This document shows, in pieces, positions 22,357-34,900 of a stretch of DNA of 64,000 nt. This DNA comes from Turritopsis dohrnii (lineage: Eukaryota > Cnidaria > Hydrozoa > Anthoathecata > Oceaniidae): the NCBI GenBank assembly GCA_027922465.2, contig BQMF02000014.1, positions 992,001 to 1,056,000 of the forward strand, written 5' to 3'. Position numbers and translations under genes: made by a program. How positions within the stretch are numbered: position 1 is the first letter of the stretch; each line of letters opens with the position of its first letter. The notes beneath the pieces were generated by a model that had not been told where the DNA came from, did not search any database, and saw nothing but the letters and a program-made list of their open reading frames with translations.

Positions 22357-25300
22357 GGATCGCAGGAAAATTAGGTGACACCCTTCCAGCCCACTGCGAA
22401 ATATGCGCGGTTGGAATACAACATATCCAGGGGAAAACCTCATCGTTAGAAAAATTTCTTGTCCGGGAAAAAAGTGATGGCGCTTTGAGCATTTATCAAA
22501 CACTCTAACAAACATGAAACTTTTATTTTTAATTTGTATCCTTCAAACAATGTTCGAAAGAACGGGATCAAAGCATCACTTTCCCAAATAAATTTAGCAA
22601 GGGTTACACCAAAACATCTTTAGATAACCAAGACGCTTCTCCTAACGAAACAAAATTTCGGTTCACCGTTTCCAAAATGTTATCTCATTAATACGGAGTA
22701 CAATTACCCATAATGCAATGCTGTTATGGCTTGTTTATCTTTAAACACTGTTCTGAATAGCTGTTAGAATACATGTTTTGTTCGCCAAAACCCTTTTGTT
22801 TTTCCATTGAGGCATTTTTTATAGTGATTTTTAAACGTTGCATTGTACTAGCTGTGTATTAGGGAGATAATTTTCGGAGCGGTTCCGGATTTGATATCAA
22901 ATTTGACTCCGTAAAAACATTTATACATATTAAAAACATTTAATATGGGAGATTTTTGACACTACAATTATAAGATAACGGCAGTTTTCCAAAAGGTTGA
23001 AAAATTCACCTGTGAACCGGCCGTTGCTATAAGCACAGAATCACAGATGAAGTGAACTGGGTTTCATTGGCAGAAGTTCCCGAGGGAGAAAAGTAATTTG
23101 GAATTTGTTCTCCGTAAGAGCAATATTCCGTAGAAAATCGGATTAAACCGGATTGGAATCGGGTAAAATAGAAACCCAGCCTTGTATACATTCCTTATCA
23201 TATCAACAAGTCCTATCCCCACTTGATGTTTGACTTGACACGTTGTCCGATAGATAAATCCGAATTTTATACAGGGAACTAAAATTGTAAAACTGTTTTT
23301 GATTTTGATAGTTAATTAGATTTAATAGCCATTCCAATTAAATTTGATTGTTTGTAACAAAAGCAGTAAGGAATTTCCATTGGCATAAACATTTACAAGT
23401 AGCAATTTCCTCTTATGGTGTGTTTTTGTAGAGAATGTTAATTTGAGTTATAGTTGCAAAAATAATGCTCCGGTTTCAGTAAAATGATGTTATGGTTTTT
23501 CGGTAAGTTTTATTTCTGTTGCAGACACAATAAAATGGCTGAAAATGATAATAATAATGATAATACTGTACGGATAAACTTTTTTGTCATTTAATTTTTT
23601 ATCCAGTTTTTCTTTTATGTATTTAAAAACTTCACTTAGTTTTTTCTGCCATTTAACAATCAAGAAAGTTACGACGACACCATTTTGAAAATTTTGGCTT
23701 CAGATAATTGAGTTTTGGCGCCAAATCCTGGTATGCGTCGGCTTTTGTAAGTGTTTTGGGAGAAAGTTTTATGCTCTCTTGCTCTTTAAAGTTGATGTCT
23801 GAAAAAGAATATGTATAATGTCTTTCTTTTTGAAATATCGGTTCAAAACCAGGTTTGCTTGCCTTTCGAAGAGTCCGTTAAGTTTTTTTGTGACGCCACG
23901 ATGTACGACTTAAGTTCTGACGTTATTGATAAAAGTCAAAATTATTTCTGATGTTGTTGAGAGTGACTGGAAACTAATCTTGTTAATGTGGAGTTAAACG
24001 ATATTTAAGCATATGTTTCAAAGAGAAACCTTTATGAGATGTTGTGAAAACTTGCGAACATGTTTGTAAATATGAGTCGACCTGTCTGATTAATTTTCAT
24101 AAAAGCGTTTCACACTATAAATTTGCGGCATGTGGAAGCTTAATGGTTGTAGAGAAAAATTCAGGTGAAAGTGGCCACGATTGTAGACGAATAAGGAAAT
24201 AAATTTCATTGTAATATCGATCATGTTGCTATCGAATTAATCAGTATCTGTTTATTTTGACAATCGAGGATAAAAGTGTCGGGTGTTAAAAGAATGCTAG
24301 GAATTTGTACATTTAAAATAACTCAATTATTTCTTCGTCAACTTATGAGAAAATTAGCAAAATACGTAAGTTTTTGAAGGATAAACTTATTCAGAAATCG
24401 GTTTTTGAAAACAGGCGTTAAATAAAAAGAATACCTAAATAAATAAAAATAAAAACAATTTTTTTTAGTTGAGTTGTCGGTGATTCACCTTGATAAGTCG
24501 GTTTATTTTGTGCAGTACAGTAGTGATTCAGTTTGGCTACTCGAAGCACTTTGGATAGTATGGAGATAAAACGCTTTAGGAAAATGCGCTCAACAGCGAG
24601 ATATAATGAAAATCTCATGGAGAAGTCTTAGAACGACAAGGAAATTACTGATTTCATATTTCAAAGCAACGAATCAAAAAAATCGTCCCATAAACTCATT
24701 CAGATTTTTTTTTTCGATATTAAATATCTGTGTCTTCCTGGATCTGAAACACACAACTGGATTTGTGTTTTCAAGAGAGGAAATTTCTTTCCCTTCATTT
24801 GTTTGGGAAGGCAGGTGTTTTCGAGGTTTTCAAAAAACGAATGTCTGCTTTTATGCAAGTACATAATTTATTTATTCCATGAAACACACACATACATATA
24901 CAGAGTGAAAAAAATTAGTTTCAAAGATTCTTCAAGTGGAAATTATAGAAAACACGTTTTGTTTACGAAGACTTATATTTTGTGAGTGCATAGTGCTTGT
25001 CAATTTCACTTCGTTCGAATTCATACTTTATATTCTTTGCTTTGAAAGAAATCAATCTATATTTTGACGAGAGAAAAGTATTTTTTTTTTTTTGAAGTTG
25101 TGTAAATAAATAAAGGAATAGTTGATTCATGACAATATGTGCTGTATTAATACTGTTCAGAAGAGCTACGTATTCAGGTAAGCTTTGAAACACTAACTAT
25201 AGGTTTATTAATATGCAATCATTAAAGTTTACGGTCAAAACTTTGTTATTTATGACTGGATTAAGCGAGCAAATTATAAAGAAATGTCTCTTTTTTTCAA

Positions 25301-25988
25301 ACAAAAATAATAGACTTTCAACCTTAAAGATAGTATGATTCTGCATTTTGTTTCATATTCATCCTTATAGCATTGATTTATATTTCACAGATTCTTTGAA
25401 CTTTACGAGAAACTTTATCTTATCATTAGCAAAACATAGGCGGGATAAACATTAAAGATCATAATAACGGCGCGGAAATTATGACTCCAGCATTTCATCC
25501 AATATCTAACAAATTGTGGAATGAATATTACATTGAATTCGTTGTCATGTTCGATGTTTTTGGGTGACATAAAATATTAGAGGAATCCATTAAAACTTTC
25601 ATCCAGCATATACTTGATTTCACATTTTAATTGTGACGTCATTTTAATAAACTCGTACATATTTCTATTTACGTTGTTTTTGTATCAGACGTTATGGATG
25701 CAACCATGGAAACATTTTTATTAATACTCTTGGACATATTGGATGAAATGTCGGCATGTTTTCCCGCACTTTTGCCTTCTCGTGTTCTTTTGGAAAAACA
25801 TGTCCGACATTAAACTACATACTTGTTCGTTCGATATCAACAATGCTGGACAGAGTAATTGGAATTTTTATAAAAAAAGCTTGTCCAGCTTACCGAGACA
25901 GGCATCTTTAATATTGTTGAACAGGCAACGCTACTGAATGTGTGAAACATCGCTACAATACATAACTGCAGCTTTTATTCACTTCTAT

Positions 25989-26106
25989 CCAGTGAGCAAA
26001 AATTGTCAAAAGTTCACTGCGATGAAGAGCATTTTTATTGAAATTGTGTGTATATTTTCATAGAAGTGCACTCCTTAGCAGTGATTCAACAAATTTGCTT
26101 ACTGGG
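25989..26106. mobile_element. MITE, CCCAGTGGGC family (copy 4)
   Basis: CCAGTGAGCAAAAATTGTC start, TTCACTGCGATGAAGAGCAT, a centre with TGTGTGTATATTTTC, and GCTTACTGGG end followed by TA. Confidence 0.85.
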
Positions 26107-28415
26107 TATCAAGGGCTATAGAAGCGACTTTATGAAATATCTAAAGGTATGGGAGATGGTGACATGGAGGTTGATCTGATTGCTGAGTGATCGAGTATGT
26201 TGATTTTATGATTGGGATTCATTTGTTAGGTACATTCCTACATGATGACATCATTTTCCATAAAAAACTCATATGAGCTCATCTATGTTTTTATGACGAA
26301 GCAGCCATATTTGTTTATTATGAAACCTCTTGAGACGTCATTTTTTTTTTCTTGTTTTCTTTCACAATTTGAACTTGGCAGCGAAAGTAAATTTACGTTT
26401 CATTGAAAGTTCCATCTGGCTAAAAAAGACCGCTAAGTTCGAATGGAATTCAAAATGTCCATGTCACTTCCAATATGTTGGATCGTTCATTTTAAGTAAT
26501 GCGTGGGTCCAGCACACTTTCTGAGGCGCACGTCCAACTTTAAGTATAGTATTCTATATTTGCTCTTCTCATCTGTGCTCTTTCAGAATCACGTTCTTTA
26601 TTTTTTCTTTTTCGAGTTACAAAGATAGACTTCGTTTCATCTGCTGTAGTAACTTAAATTTCATTCTGACCGTGCCATGAATAATCCCTCCAAATCAAAA
26701 TAAAAAAGATTGGTGCCTCATCCGGACAATGGATGGTGGAGGGTGATGGAGTTGACATCTTTACGAGGTCTCCATCAAAAAGACTCTTCTTCACGATGTT
26801 TATAATCACCTCTGTCTTATTATACAAGAAGCAATAAGCAAGCTCTTCAACAGATGATTTTTCGATATAGGCTTGTTCAGTTTTTTAATTTTTTAATATC
26901 CCCTCATACTTTTTTGTCTTTTCTTCTACAATTTCGTTACCAGACCTTCTAATTGTTTTGATGAATGTTGGCTGTGACTAAAAAGGCCTGACTATTTAAA
27001 AATCTCAAAAATAACCAGAAAGTCTTCAGTAGGAAAGCTAACAATAAACAAAAATTCTGGTATGTTGAATAGAAAACACTAAAACTTCAAGTAATGAAGC
27101 TTTTCATAAAATTACGTCATACTTATTACATGACCTCGTTTCTGATCTTAATAATTATAACGTTGTTGATAAAAGACACTGCAGCGTAGTGTCATTTCTC
27201 CTTTGTAAACAACGCAAACGTCATTAACCAGATGACGTGTCTTTAATTATGAGAAAGTTTGCTATGCCGTGATTACTTCCCGAATTTCTGTTTAAAAACC
27301 CTGTAAATGCCTCCTCGCATTACTGATAGTCACTTATTGTTATTGCTATTCTCGAATAGAATAAAAGCATAATTAAGATCTTCCAAACGAGGCTACACTT
27401 GTCGGCTAGGTAGTAACTGGTTTCTGTTTCAACTGACAGTCGTGGAAGATTGACTGACTAAAAATGTAACCCAAAGAAAAAAGAAAAAAAACAAGGGCCG
27501 TGTGTGACCAATGTTAAATAAGATATATGATAAACGTGAATTCAAGAGAGGTACATTCCGTCAAATAGTCTGGTCACCTTCATCGTTAATTTTTTTTTAT
27601 TATCGTAGACCAATCAAATAACTTGATGCAGTTCTAACAACAATACTGTATAGCCCTCTCCAAACACCGAAGAAATAGGCAACGTTTAAAACGATTGCAC
27701 TCTTCCCTCTGATTGGAAAATCCCGGTTATCCTGGGTCACACTTAAGGTGATTACTCTATCATATAATTCACGGATTTCTAACCAGCTATGTTTGTAGTG
27801 TTAATTTTGTTTGGATAAATGAGGCTTAGATTCAGGCTATGCCTCGTTCCTTCAAACACTTTTAAGAAGTTTTTAACCGAAAAGTTTATCTACTTAGAAA
27901 TCGGCAGATATATACATTTTTATCTTTTAGTGGAAAATTTCTTCAAATGAAAAACTGGCTTTTTGACGAAAAATGTACAGCGCAATCAGGCTAATGATTT
28001 GGAGATCATTTTTTAAAAATATCTTTTGCATAATCCAACCCTCGCGAAAGAAACTATTTGTTTGTTTGTGTTTGTGTGATGTATGTCTTACTCATGAATT
28101 TGAATTGAAGAAGGAAAACAAACGCTCCATCGCCGAGCTTGTTGTCTGGATTTTTCTTGTAAGAAAAGGAAAGAATAAAAGCTTAGCCAGAGATTAGAAA
28201 AAATTAATCTGATGGAGAAAAAGAAACGCGACATCCTCAGAAAAAAAATTCACAAACACTAAATCTTATCTTAAAATTTACGAAAAGATAAGAATCGAGC
28301 GTCTTAAGCAACATTCAAAACCAACGAGAAAAATATGAGAAAGATAGAAAAAGCAGAAGAAAACGGGGGAGTTTTGCATCAACACACTTCAAAATGTAAG
28401 TGTTCCATCTAAGTG

Positions 28416-28525
28416 TATAAAAAGACGTTGTCACTGATTCATTCTTCTGTATGGTCATTATCGATACAGAGATTTACAGTGGATTTTATCACGATTTAAA
28501 ATCCAATGCTGTTTCATGAATCCCG
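28416..28525 (+). promoter_or_regulatory. Candidate core promoter and short first exon
   Basis: TATAAAAA at 28416-28423 is followed about 25 bp later by an initiator-like TCACTGATTC. An ATGAATCCCG then runs straight into a consensus donor GTAAGAAT at 28526. It could be the distal promoter and untranslated first exon of the GAS2-like gene 3.4 kb downstream. Its short ATG frame (phase 1) does not match that gene's reading frame, so if used it would be UTR with a small upstream ORF. Speculative. Confidence 0.3.
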
Positions 28526-29083
28526 GTAAGAATAAATTTCCTGTCCGTTTTTTCGGTTCTTTTTCGGATCAGCTGGTACATTCACTTTTTCCACCCAGTA
28601 TATTCACATTTAGGAACTAATCGCAATTTCGGTGGGGCGTAATAATACCTTTAGGCCCATCAAAATTAAACGTTGTAAAGCTGATACTCTGTAGAAACTT
28701 TTAATCTTTTTTCACTCACGCCATTTTAGGTCGGGCGTAATAAGGCTTACTTTCCGCCCTCGAAGGCAGCATCAGTTTTCTCATCCGCCTATATTTTGTT
28801 TCTGCATACTTTTTATCGGGATCAATCACCGCCATTTATATATCAAAAAGTTAAGAACCCTGGGTACCAGATTGGATTGGACGTATATCATAAAATTAAG
28901 GCGGTATCAACTACCATAAAAAAACTCAGGTCTAATGCAAGCCTATTACTTTAATAACAATAAATTTTCAAAAAGATTAATTAAAAACTGGGTCGCTTAT
29001 AAGCAATTTGGACGTCAAGAGGACTGGTAGATCGAGGAGTGGCAGTATTAAGAAAGATGACCCTCAAAATGACTTACATGTTA

Positions 29084-29218
29084 AGGGACTGTTCACAAAT
29101 GACGTCAACTGTTAGGGGGGGGAGGGGGTTATGCTAAAGTTGACACTGGTTGACGGGGGAGGGGGAGGGGGGTCAAAAATCTTGAAAAAATGGTTGACGT
29201 CATTTGTGAACAATCCCT
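29084..29218. mobile_element. MITE with 26-bp inverted ends
   Basis: AGGGACTGTTCACAAATGAC at the left and GTCATTTGTGAACAATCCCT at the right. The purine-rich loop holds two G-rich runs. No ORF. Confidence 0.85.
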
Positions 29219-31294
29219 AATACTTTGTTAAAAATTTGTTAATATTCAACAAAACAATTTCGTACGTGACACTATCGGCAGGACTATCGTCATTAATACG
29301 ACGTTTCCATAGCAATGTCAGAATTTCCTTAATATAAAACCATGAATTTTCTAATTAATTCTCGACGTAATCAGATTTGAATTGATTTTTATAAAAAAAG
29401 AGCCTACTTTTTGACATTTTTTTTTCGAAACCTGAAAGATTAAACTTATGTTATGTTAAACATGAAATACAAATGGAAAAAAATATAAAGGAAAGCATTA
29501 AAATATGTTCAGAAATAAATTGTTGGTTGATCGTGGGCGTATCTGCAATGCTAGTGTTTACAATAAATTTGCTTTGCAAGAAGCGAGATTATTACTGGGT
29601 AAAAAGGGGCAAAATATTGCCAACCCACATTAAGAGACTTCCAACCGTAAAGATAACGAGAAAGAAAAACATATGGGAAATAGTTATAGCGTGATGTTAT
29701 TGAGATTTAACAAAACTATTTCTTGATGCTCTTTCAAGCAATGAAATTGATTACTTCAACATAGGCGTTGTACAGTTTCTTTTATCGATATTTTAATTGA
29801 GAGAAAGATTTTGAAATATATAGCTAAGAAAGGCAAATGATAGGCGTATTAAAATAATGTGCTTTATCTATAAGGCCATTTTAAATAAACGAACCGGATA
29901 TTGCTTGTACTACACTGTAAAGATAATTGACTTTACAATATGAAATGACTTTTTGTGGGCTTTTGTAAAGAAACCTTCAAAAGTACTTCATATACTCTGT
30001 TCACTTTAATATTTCGAGACATTGATATCTTTGCTATAACTAGGATGGGGAAAAATATTTATTTCTGAAAGGAAAATGTTGTATTTTCACGTGACGTTTG
30101 TGTCGTGGAAAGACGGTATTGTCTATTTCATTTATTATCGATAAAGAGTTGGTTGTATAAAGTTTTTTTTGTTAATGAGATACGTTTAGGATTAACACTA
30201 CTTTTTGTAAGGGAAATAAATTGACTTAGGATTGAACATTTCGTGATCAGTTTAAATCGTATTTCTTTGATTTTTTTTCTTTTGACAAGAAGTATTGATA
30301 TCTTACATTTTTTGTTCATTTTAATTTAAAATTTTGTTCAGAGGGTTTGTAATATTGAAATTCTGGTTTGGACTGAAGGTCTGTACGCTTTGTTTTGATA
30401 AGTTTATTTTGAGTTGATTTTACAAATAATTAACCTGGAATATTCCTCGATTATTAGTATGTCAGTTATGGCATCTGTTTTGATTTTCTGTACTTGATAA
30501 TTCTTGCATTGTTTAACATATTTATCATATAACCAGACACTATTTTACGATGTTTACAAGACAAAAATAGTTAAGTAATCCTTAAACACACATGGAGATA
30601 CTCGCATCAAAAAAATCTGTCATAACGATAAACGTTAAAGGAAATTGTCTGACTCAGCATATTCTTAAGGTCTTTTTAACTTGATCGTATGAAGCATCAA
30701 TATTTTGTTTTTATGAGAAACAATTTATAAGAACGTTAAACCTGAAAAGAACAAAAACATAAGAACATTGTTCCACTGATCTGCTGACCCAGAAGTCACT
30801 GAAAATGGATTTTTTTTCATTTGGGCAGGTAGTTGAAGAGTGTTTTTTAAATAGATACCTACATTCGTTTATTTACTTTAAGATAAATTTGAGGCTGGGA
30901 AATTTTAGAACATTATTTGCCAAACGTTTTGTTGTTTTATTTTGTTTTGTATATGATGTAATGACCAATTCAGTTATGAACAGAAATTTCAAAATTCGAA
31001 ATTTATCGGTTCTTATGAAGCAAGTGAAAAGTTCAAATGTTAAAGTTTTTGTTGTGTCATAATTTTGAAGACCAGATAACATTGTTCCATTGACATAATC
31101 AACTTTGTCATCATTGACGATATATGACGTAAGATGGCTAAAATAATACAGTAATCACCGTTATTTGTATCTTGACTTGATATCTGGTGTAGTTATGTAA
31201 ATATGGAAGACAGTTGGTTGATAAAGTTAGTTGAAACGTGACCAAACACAAGCATCAGTTGATTCGACAATATTGTTTATCGAGAAAACGCATG

Positions 31295-31321
31295 TACTAT
31301 ATATATATATATATATATATT
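31295..31321. repeat. Microsatellite (AT)n
   Basis: About 13 AT units. Confidence 0.9.
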
Positions 31322-31669
31322 GATTTACGCGTAAAGTTTAATGTCGATTAGTAGAAGATGATATTATATATCAACGGTGAGAATGTAGATAAGGAGATTC
31401 ATCCATGTTTTATCTTATTATAATACTGTAACGATAACTCTGAAGATATCCATGTAGAAGCTATAAAAAAAAATGAGAAATTTTGTGAGTTTGATTTGGT
31501 AACTCGACTGTTTATGATGAAACTTTCTTCTTGTGAACTGAGGAAGCGAGATTTTTAAAGGTATTCATGAAATTTCCTGAATTTTCACAAAACTTTGAAT
31601 TCAAAATTGAGAACAACCTGCAATTTTCTTGTAAGCCAACAAAAATACCCAAATAAATTAAGGGTATGA

Positions 31670-31757
31670 TCACTGCGGTAGAGTGCATTTCTACTACATT
31701 ATTTCAATGAAAATGCTCTTGATCGCGGTGGGTTTTTGGACCATTTTGCTAGCATCA
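31670..31757. mobile_element. MITE, CCCAGTGGGC family (copy 5, truncated)
   Basis: ATCACTGCGGTAGAGTGCAT and ATGAAAATGCTCTTGATCGC pair. Both outer ends are eroded (GGTATG on the left, TTTTGCTAGCA on the right). Confidence 0.75.
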
Positions 31758-31966
31758 TGTCAAAAAATCTGTAGTCATGTGGAAGTCAATTGTCTGACAA
31801 AAAATGTTGAGTTTACTTGAAAGCAAGTTTTTAAACGTTTTCATACAACCGATTATATTCCGTTTCTTCGTTTAATATTATTAGACATCTCGCTGAATAA
31901 ACAAGTCTGTTAGAGCAATTGACATTACAATTCAAGAGGCGCGAAATCTTTCAAAACAAGTTAACA

Positions 31967-34900
31967 ATGACGCTTGATATGTCCAAAAATGACATTACAG
32001 ATCATGAGTATACTAGACACGAACTTCTGATTCGCCAGGAGATACTGTCGAAATTCTTACAGGCTATGCGAGAAGATTTATCCGAATGGATTTCAAGCTT
32101 GTCATTTCATGTAACTGTATCACCGAATCACTTCATGGAAAGCCTGGAAAACGGCATAATTCTTTGTCAACACGCTAGACTGATTCAACGGTACGCAGAA
32201 GAATACGTTGTAGTCAATCCTAGTCAAAATATACGGATACCGACCAAGGAAGTGCATTATACAGAAAAAGGAGCATTTCCGAGATCATTCATTGCACGAG
32301 ATAACGTAGCAAATTTCATATATTGGTGTCGTGAATTGGGAATACCAGACGTAGTTCTGTTCGAGACTGAAGATTTAGTTCTGCGTAAAAACGAAAAGTC
32401 TGTTATACTAACTTTGCTGGATGTTGCCAGGCTAGCGTATAAATTCGGTGTTCAGCCACCTGAAATAGTTCGTTTTGAGAAGGAAATCGATGACGAAATT
32501 GAACGAGACAAAGAAAACGAAAAATTGGGTCGGCCACCGCCCAAACCACGTGATCTAGAAGAAGATAATAACTTAGACACAATGGTAAGTTATATAAAAA
32601 GTTTTATCCGCAGAATTTTTTAAGATTTTCCTCATTTGACACAATAGCTGGAGGATTAAACAAAACTGGACAAATTTGTTGAAAAATCACTGTCAAGGAG
32701 CGTCTTTCTGTATGAAGGCACCCTAACATGCACGTGATTTCAATGAAAATGCTCTTTGTCGCAGTGACGTTTTGATGAGTTTGCGCACTTGGATAACATA
32801 CGGCTAGAATTTTTTTGCCTTGGTTGCTTCGGTAAGAGTTCTGGAAATGCAATTGCAGAAATGGGCAGTCAATACACCTATTACCCTGTGTAGTGATACC
32901 CACGGTTTTAGCAACGACCTGCACCCATAAATTGACACCAGGCCTTATTATCATAGATTGATACTCTCTTTTGGGAAATTATAAATGGTAAAGTTTTTCA
33001 AAAACACTGTAAAGTGTAAATAGACTTCGAGTGATACGTGCACTTTGAATTATGAATCTTCATAGACAACTTATTGTGATTATGATATGAAAACTGGATC
33101 TAAATTGGGGGTTAAGTTGGCAAATCATAATGGTAGAGTCACATGCGCAATTGGTGTGTTGGTATATAATTGCATTGTATGATGTAATCGATGTTTTATT
33201 TTTAGGTTCGGAATATTGTCAACAAATGCACATGTTATGATCGCTTCCCAATCAAAAAACTTGCTGAAGGCAAATATCAACTCGGAAAAAAAGATACTCT
33301 GATTTTTGTGCGGGTAAGTTTTGAAAAGCAACGATGACAAATTGGTTTTGTATACTTCAAAAAAAGGGGTCGCACAACGACTTTTTTCTTTGGAATGGAT
33401 ATAAATGGATAAAAATCAAACGTCATCGCTCTCTGTTGTGCTCCATGCAGCATGATTTGAGAGGAAAATAGAATTAGCGTAACACTTACAGTATTTACAT
33501 ATCGGTTTTTTACAATATGCGCAAATATATCATCCACATTGCGTCCACAAAGTATTTTCTTTTGTGTTTCTTACCTTTCATTGGAATAGAACCACATGGA
33601 CAATTTCTGCGAAGGAGTGCAATTTCATAGAAATGTAAACACTATCTCAATGAACATGCTCTTCGCCACAGTGACTTCCTGACGATTTTACCCGTCGGGT
33701 CTGTGTTCAAACCCGAATCCATGAGAAGTCACTATTCAACTTCGTGTTTACAACGATGCCTCTGCTACCAATTTGTATATGAAGACCAGTTTTCAGTTAG
33801 TCATGTGACTGAGTGAACAGCTTTTTGATTCGTTCAGAAGGCGAATGAGATTGCGTCAACCAATCAAAAGTCAGTCCGCTCATTCGCACGACCACAGTGA
33901 ATGAAGTGGAAATCGGCCTTTACGTTCTGTCACTAAAAATCCTTTCTTGTTTAATCGTTTTAGATCATGAGAAAACACGTGATGGTTCGAATTGGTGGAG
34001 GCTGGGACACACTAGAGCATTTTATCACAAAACATGATCCATGTCGAATGAAAATCGCAGGTAGGGCTGTATAACACAATCATGGTAAATATACAGTTTG
34101 ATGGAATGATTCAAGTCCCGGCTATGCTGCATAAAATTGATAAAATAAGGACCACACCAGAAAATGGTCTCATTCCTTTAAACCATTTCTTTTCACTTGT
34201 GAGTCCTTATTGTTTGAGTAAGTGAGTAAAGTTATGCCTTGCTTTTTCAAACATTTCATCAAAACTTTCACATAATGTTAGATAAGTATACCTAACTTTA
34301 ATATCAGGAATTCGATACTGGAATAGCGTTTCTTTATTGACTACCGTCCTGGGTTTGGAGGTTGATAATTTCATCTCATTTAGTCATTTCATCAAGCTGG
34401 TATGTTCCTTTAAATGTTTAGGTAACATCGAGAGCAACGGCCACGTTACGACAACAACGAATTCACAATCGTCATTACGTCGTAAAAGTCTGACGAAAAA
34501 GGAACATCTGAAATCTAATGACGTGTATTCGTCCGACAACTGGAGTATGTGTTCCGGAAGCAGTGACGGGTCAGGAAGCATGGAATCACCACGAACAGAT
34601 GTAATCCATTTCTTCTTCTTCTCGGTCTTCGGTATTTTTCATGAATATTTCTTTTTAATTGGTTCTTTGAAAGCACTTGAAGCAACCGATAGCTTATTGG
34701 TAGTGCTCTTTCTCACGTACAAGTAACTAAAGAAATTTGTCGCTATCTGGAGAGAAATTTTTTAAGTGTTTTTATAGCTTTATGTATTCTTCACTTCATG
34801 GTTACATGATATGTATAAGATTCAGGGTTGCACTTTACATGATCTTCATTCACGTCGAAATATTCAATCTTCTTCGGTAAGTCAACTAATAGTTGCAAGT

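Larger units (their letters stand above)
22357..31966. other. Gene-poor stretch between PIGG and the GAS2-like gene
   Basis: About 9.6 kb with no ORF that resembles a known protein or has convincing exon structure. It contains the MITEs at 25989, 29084 and 31670, a long AT dinucleotide repeat, and one isolated promoter-like signal near 28416. The rest is AT-rich unique-looking DNA in which I recognise nothing. Confidence 0.6.

Noticed and set aside
29473..29694. A 73-codon ORF with one hydrophobic segment
   Set aside because: No similarity, no splice or promoter context, and expected by chance in AT-rich DNA of this length.
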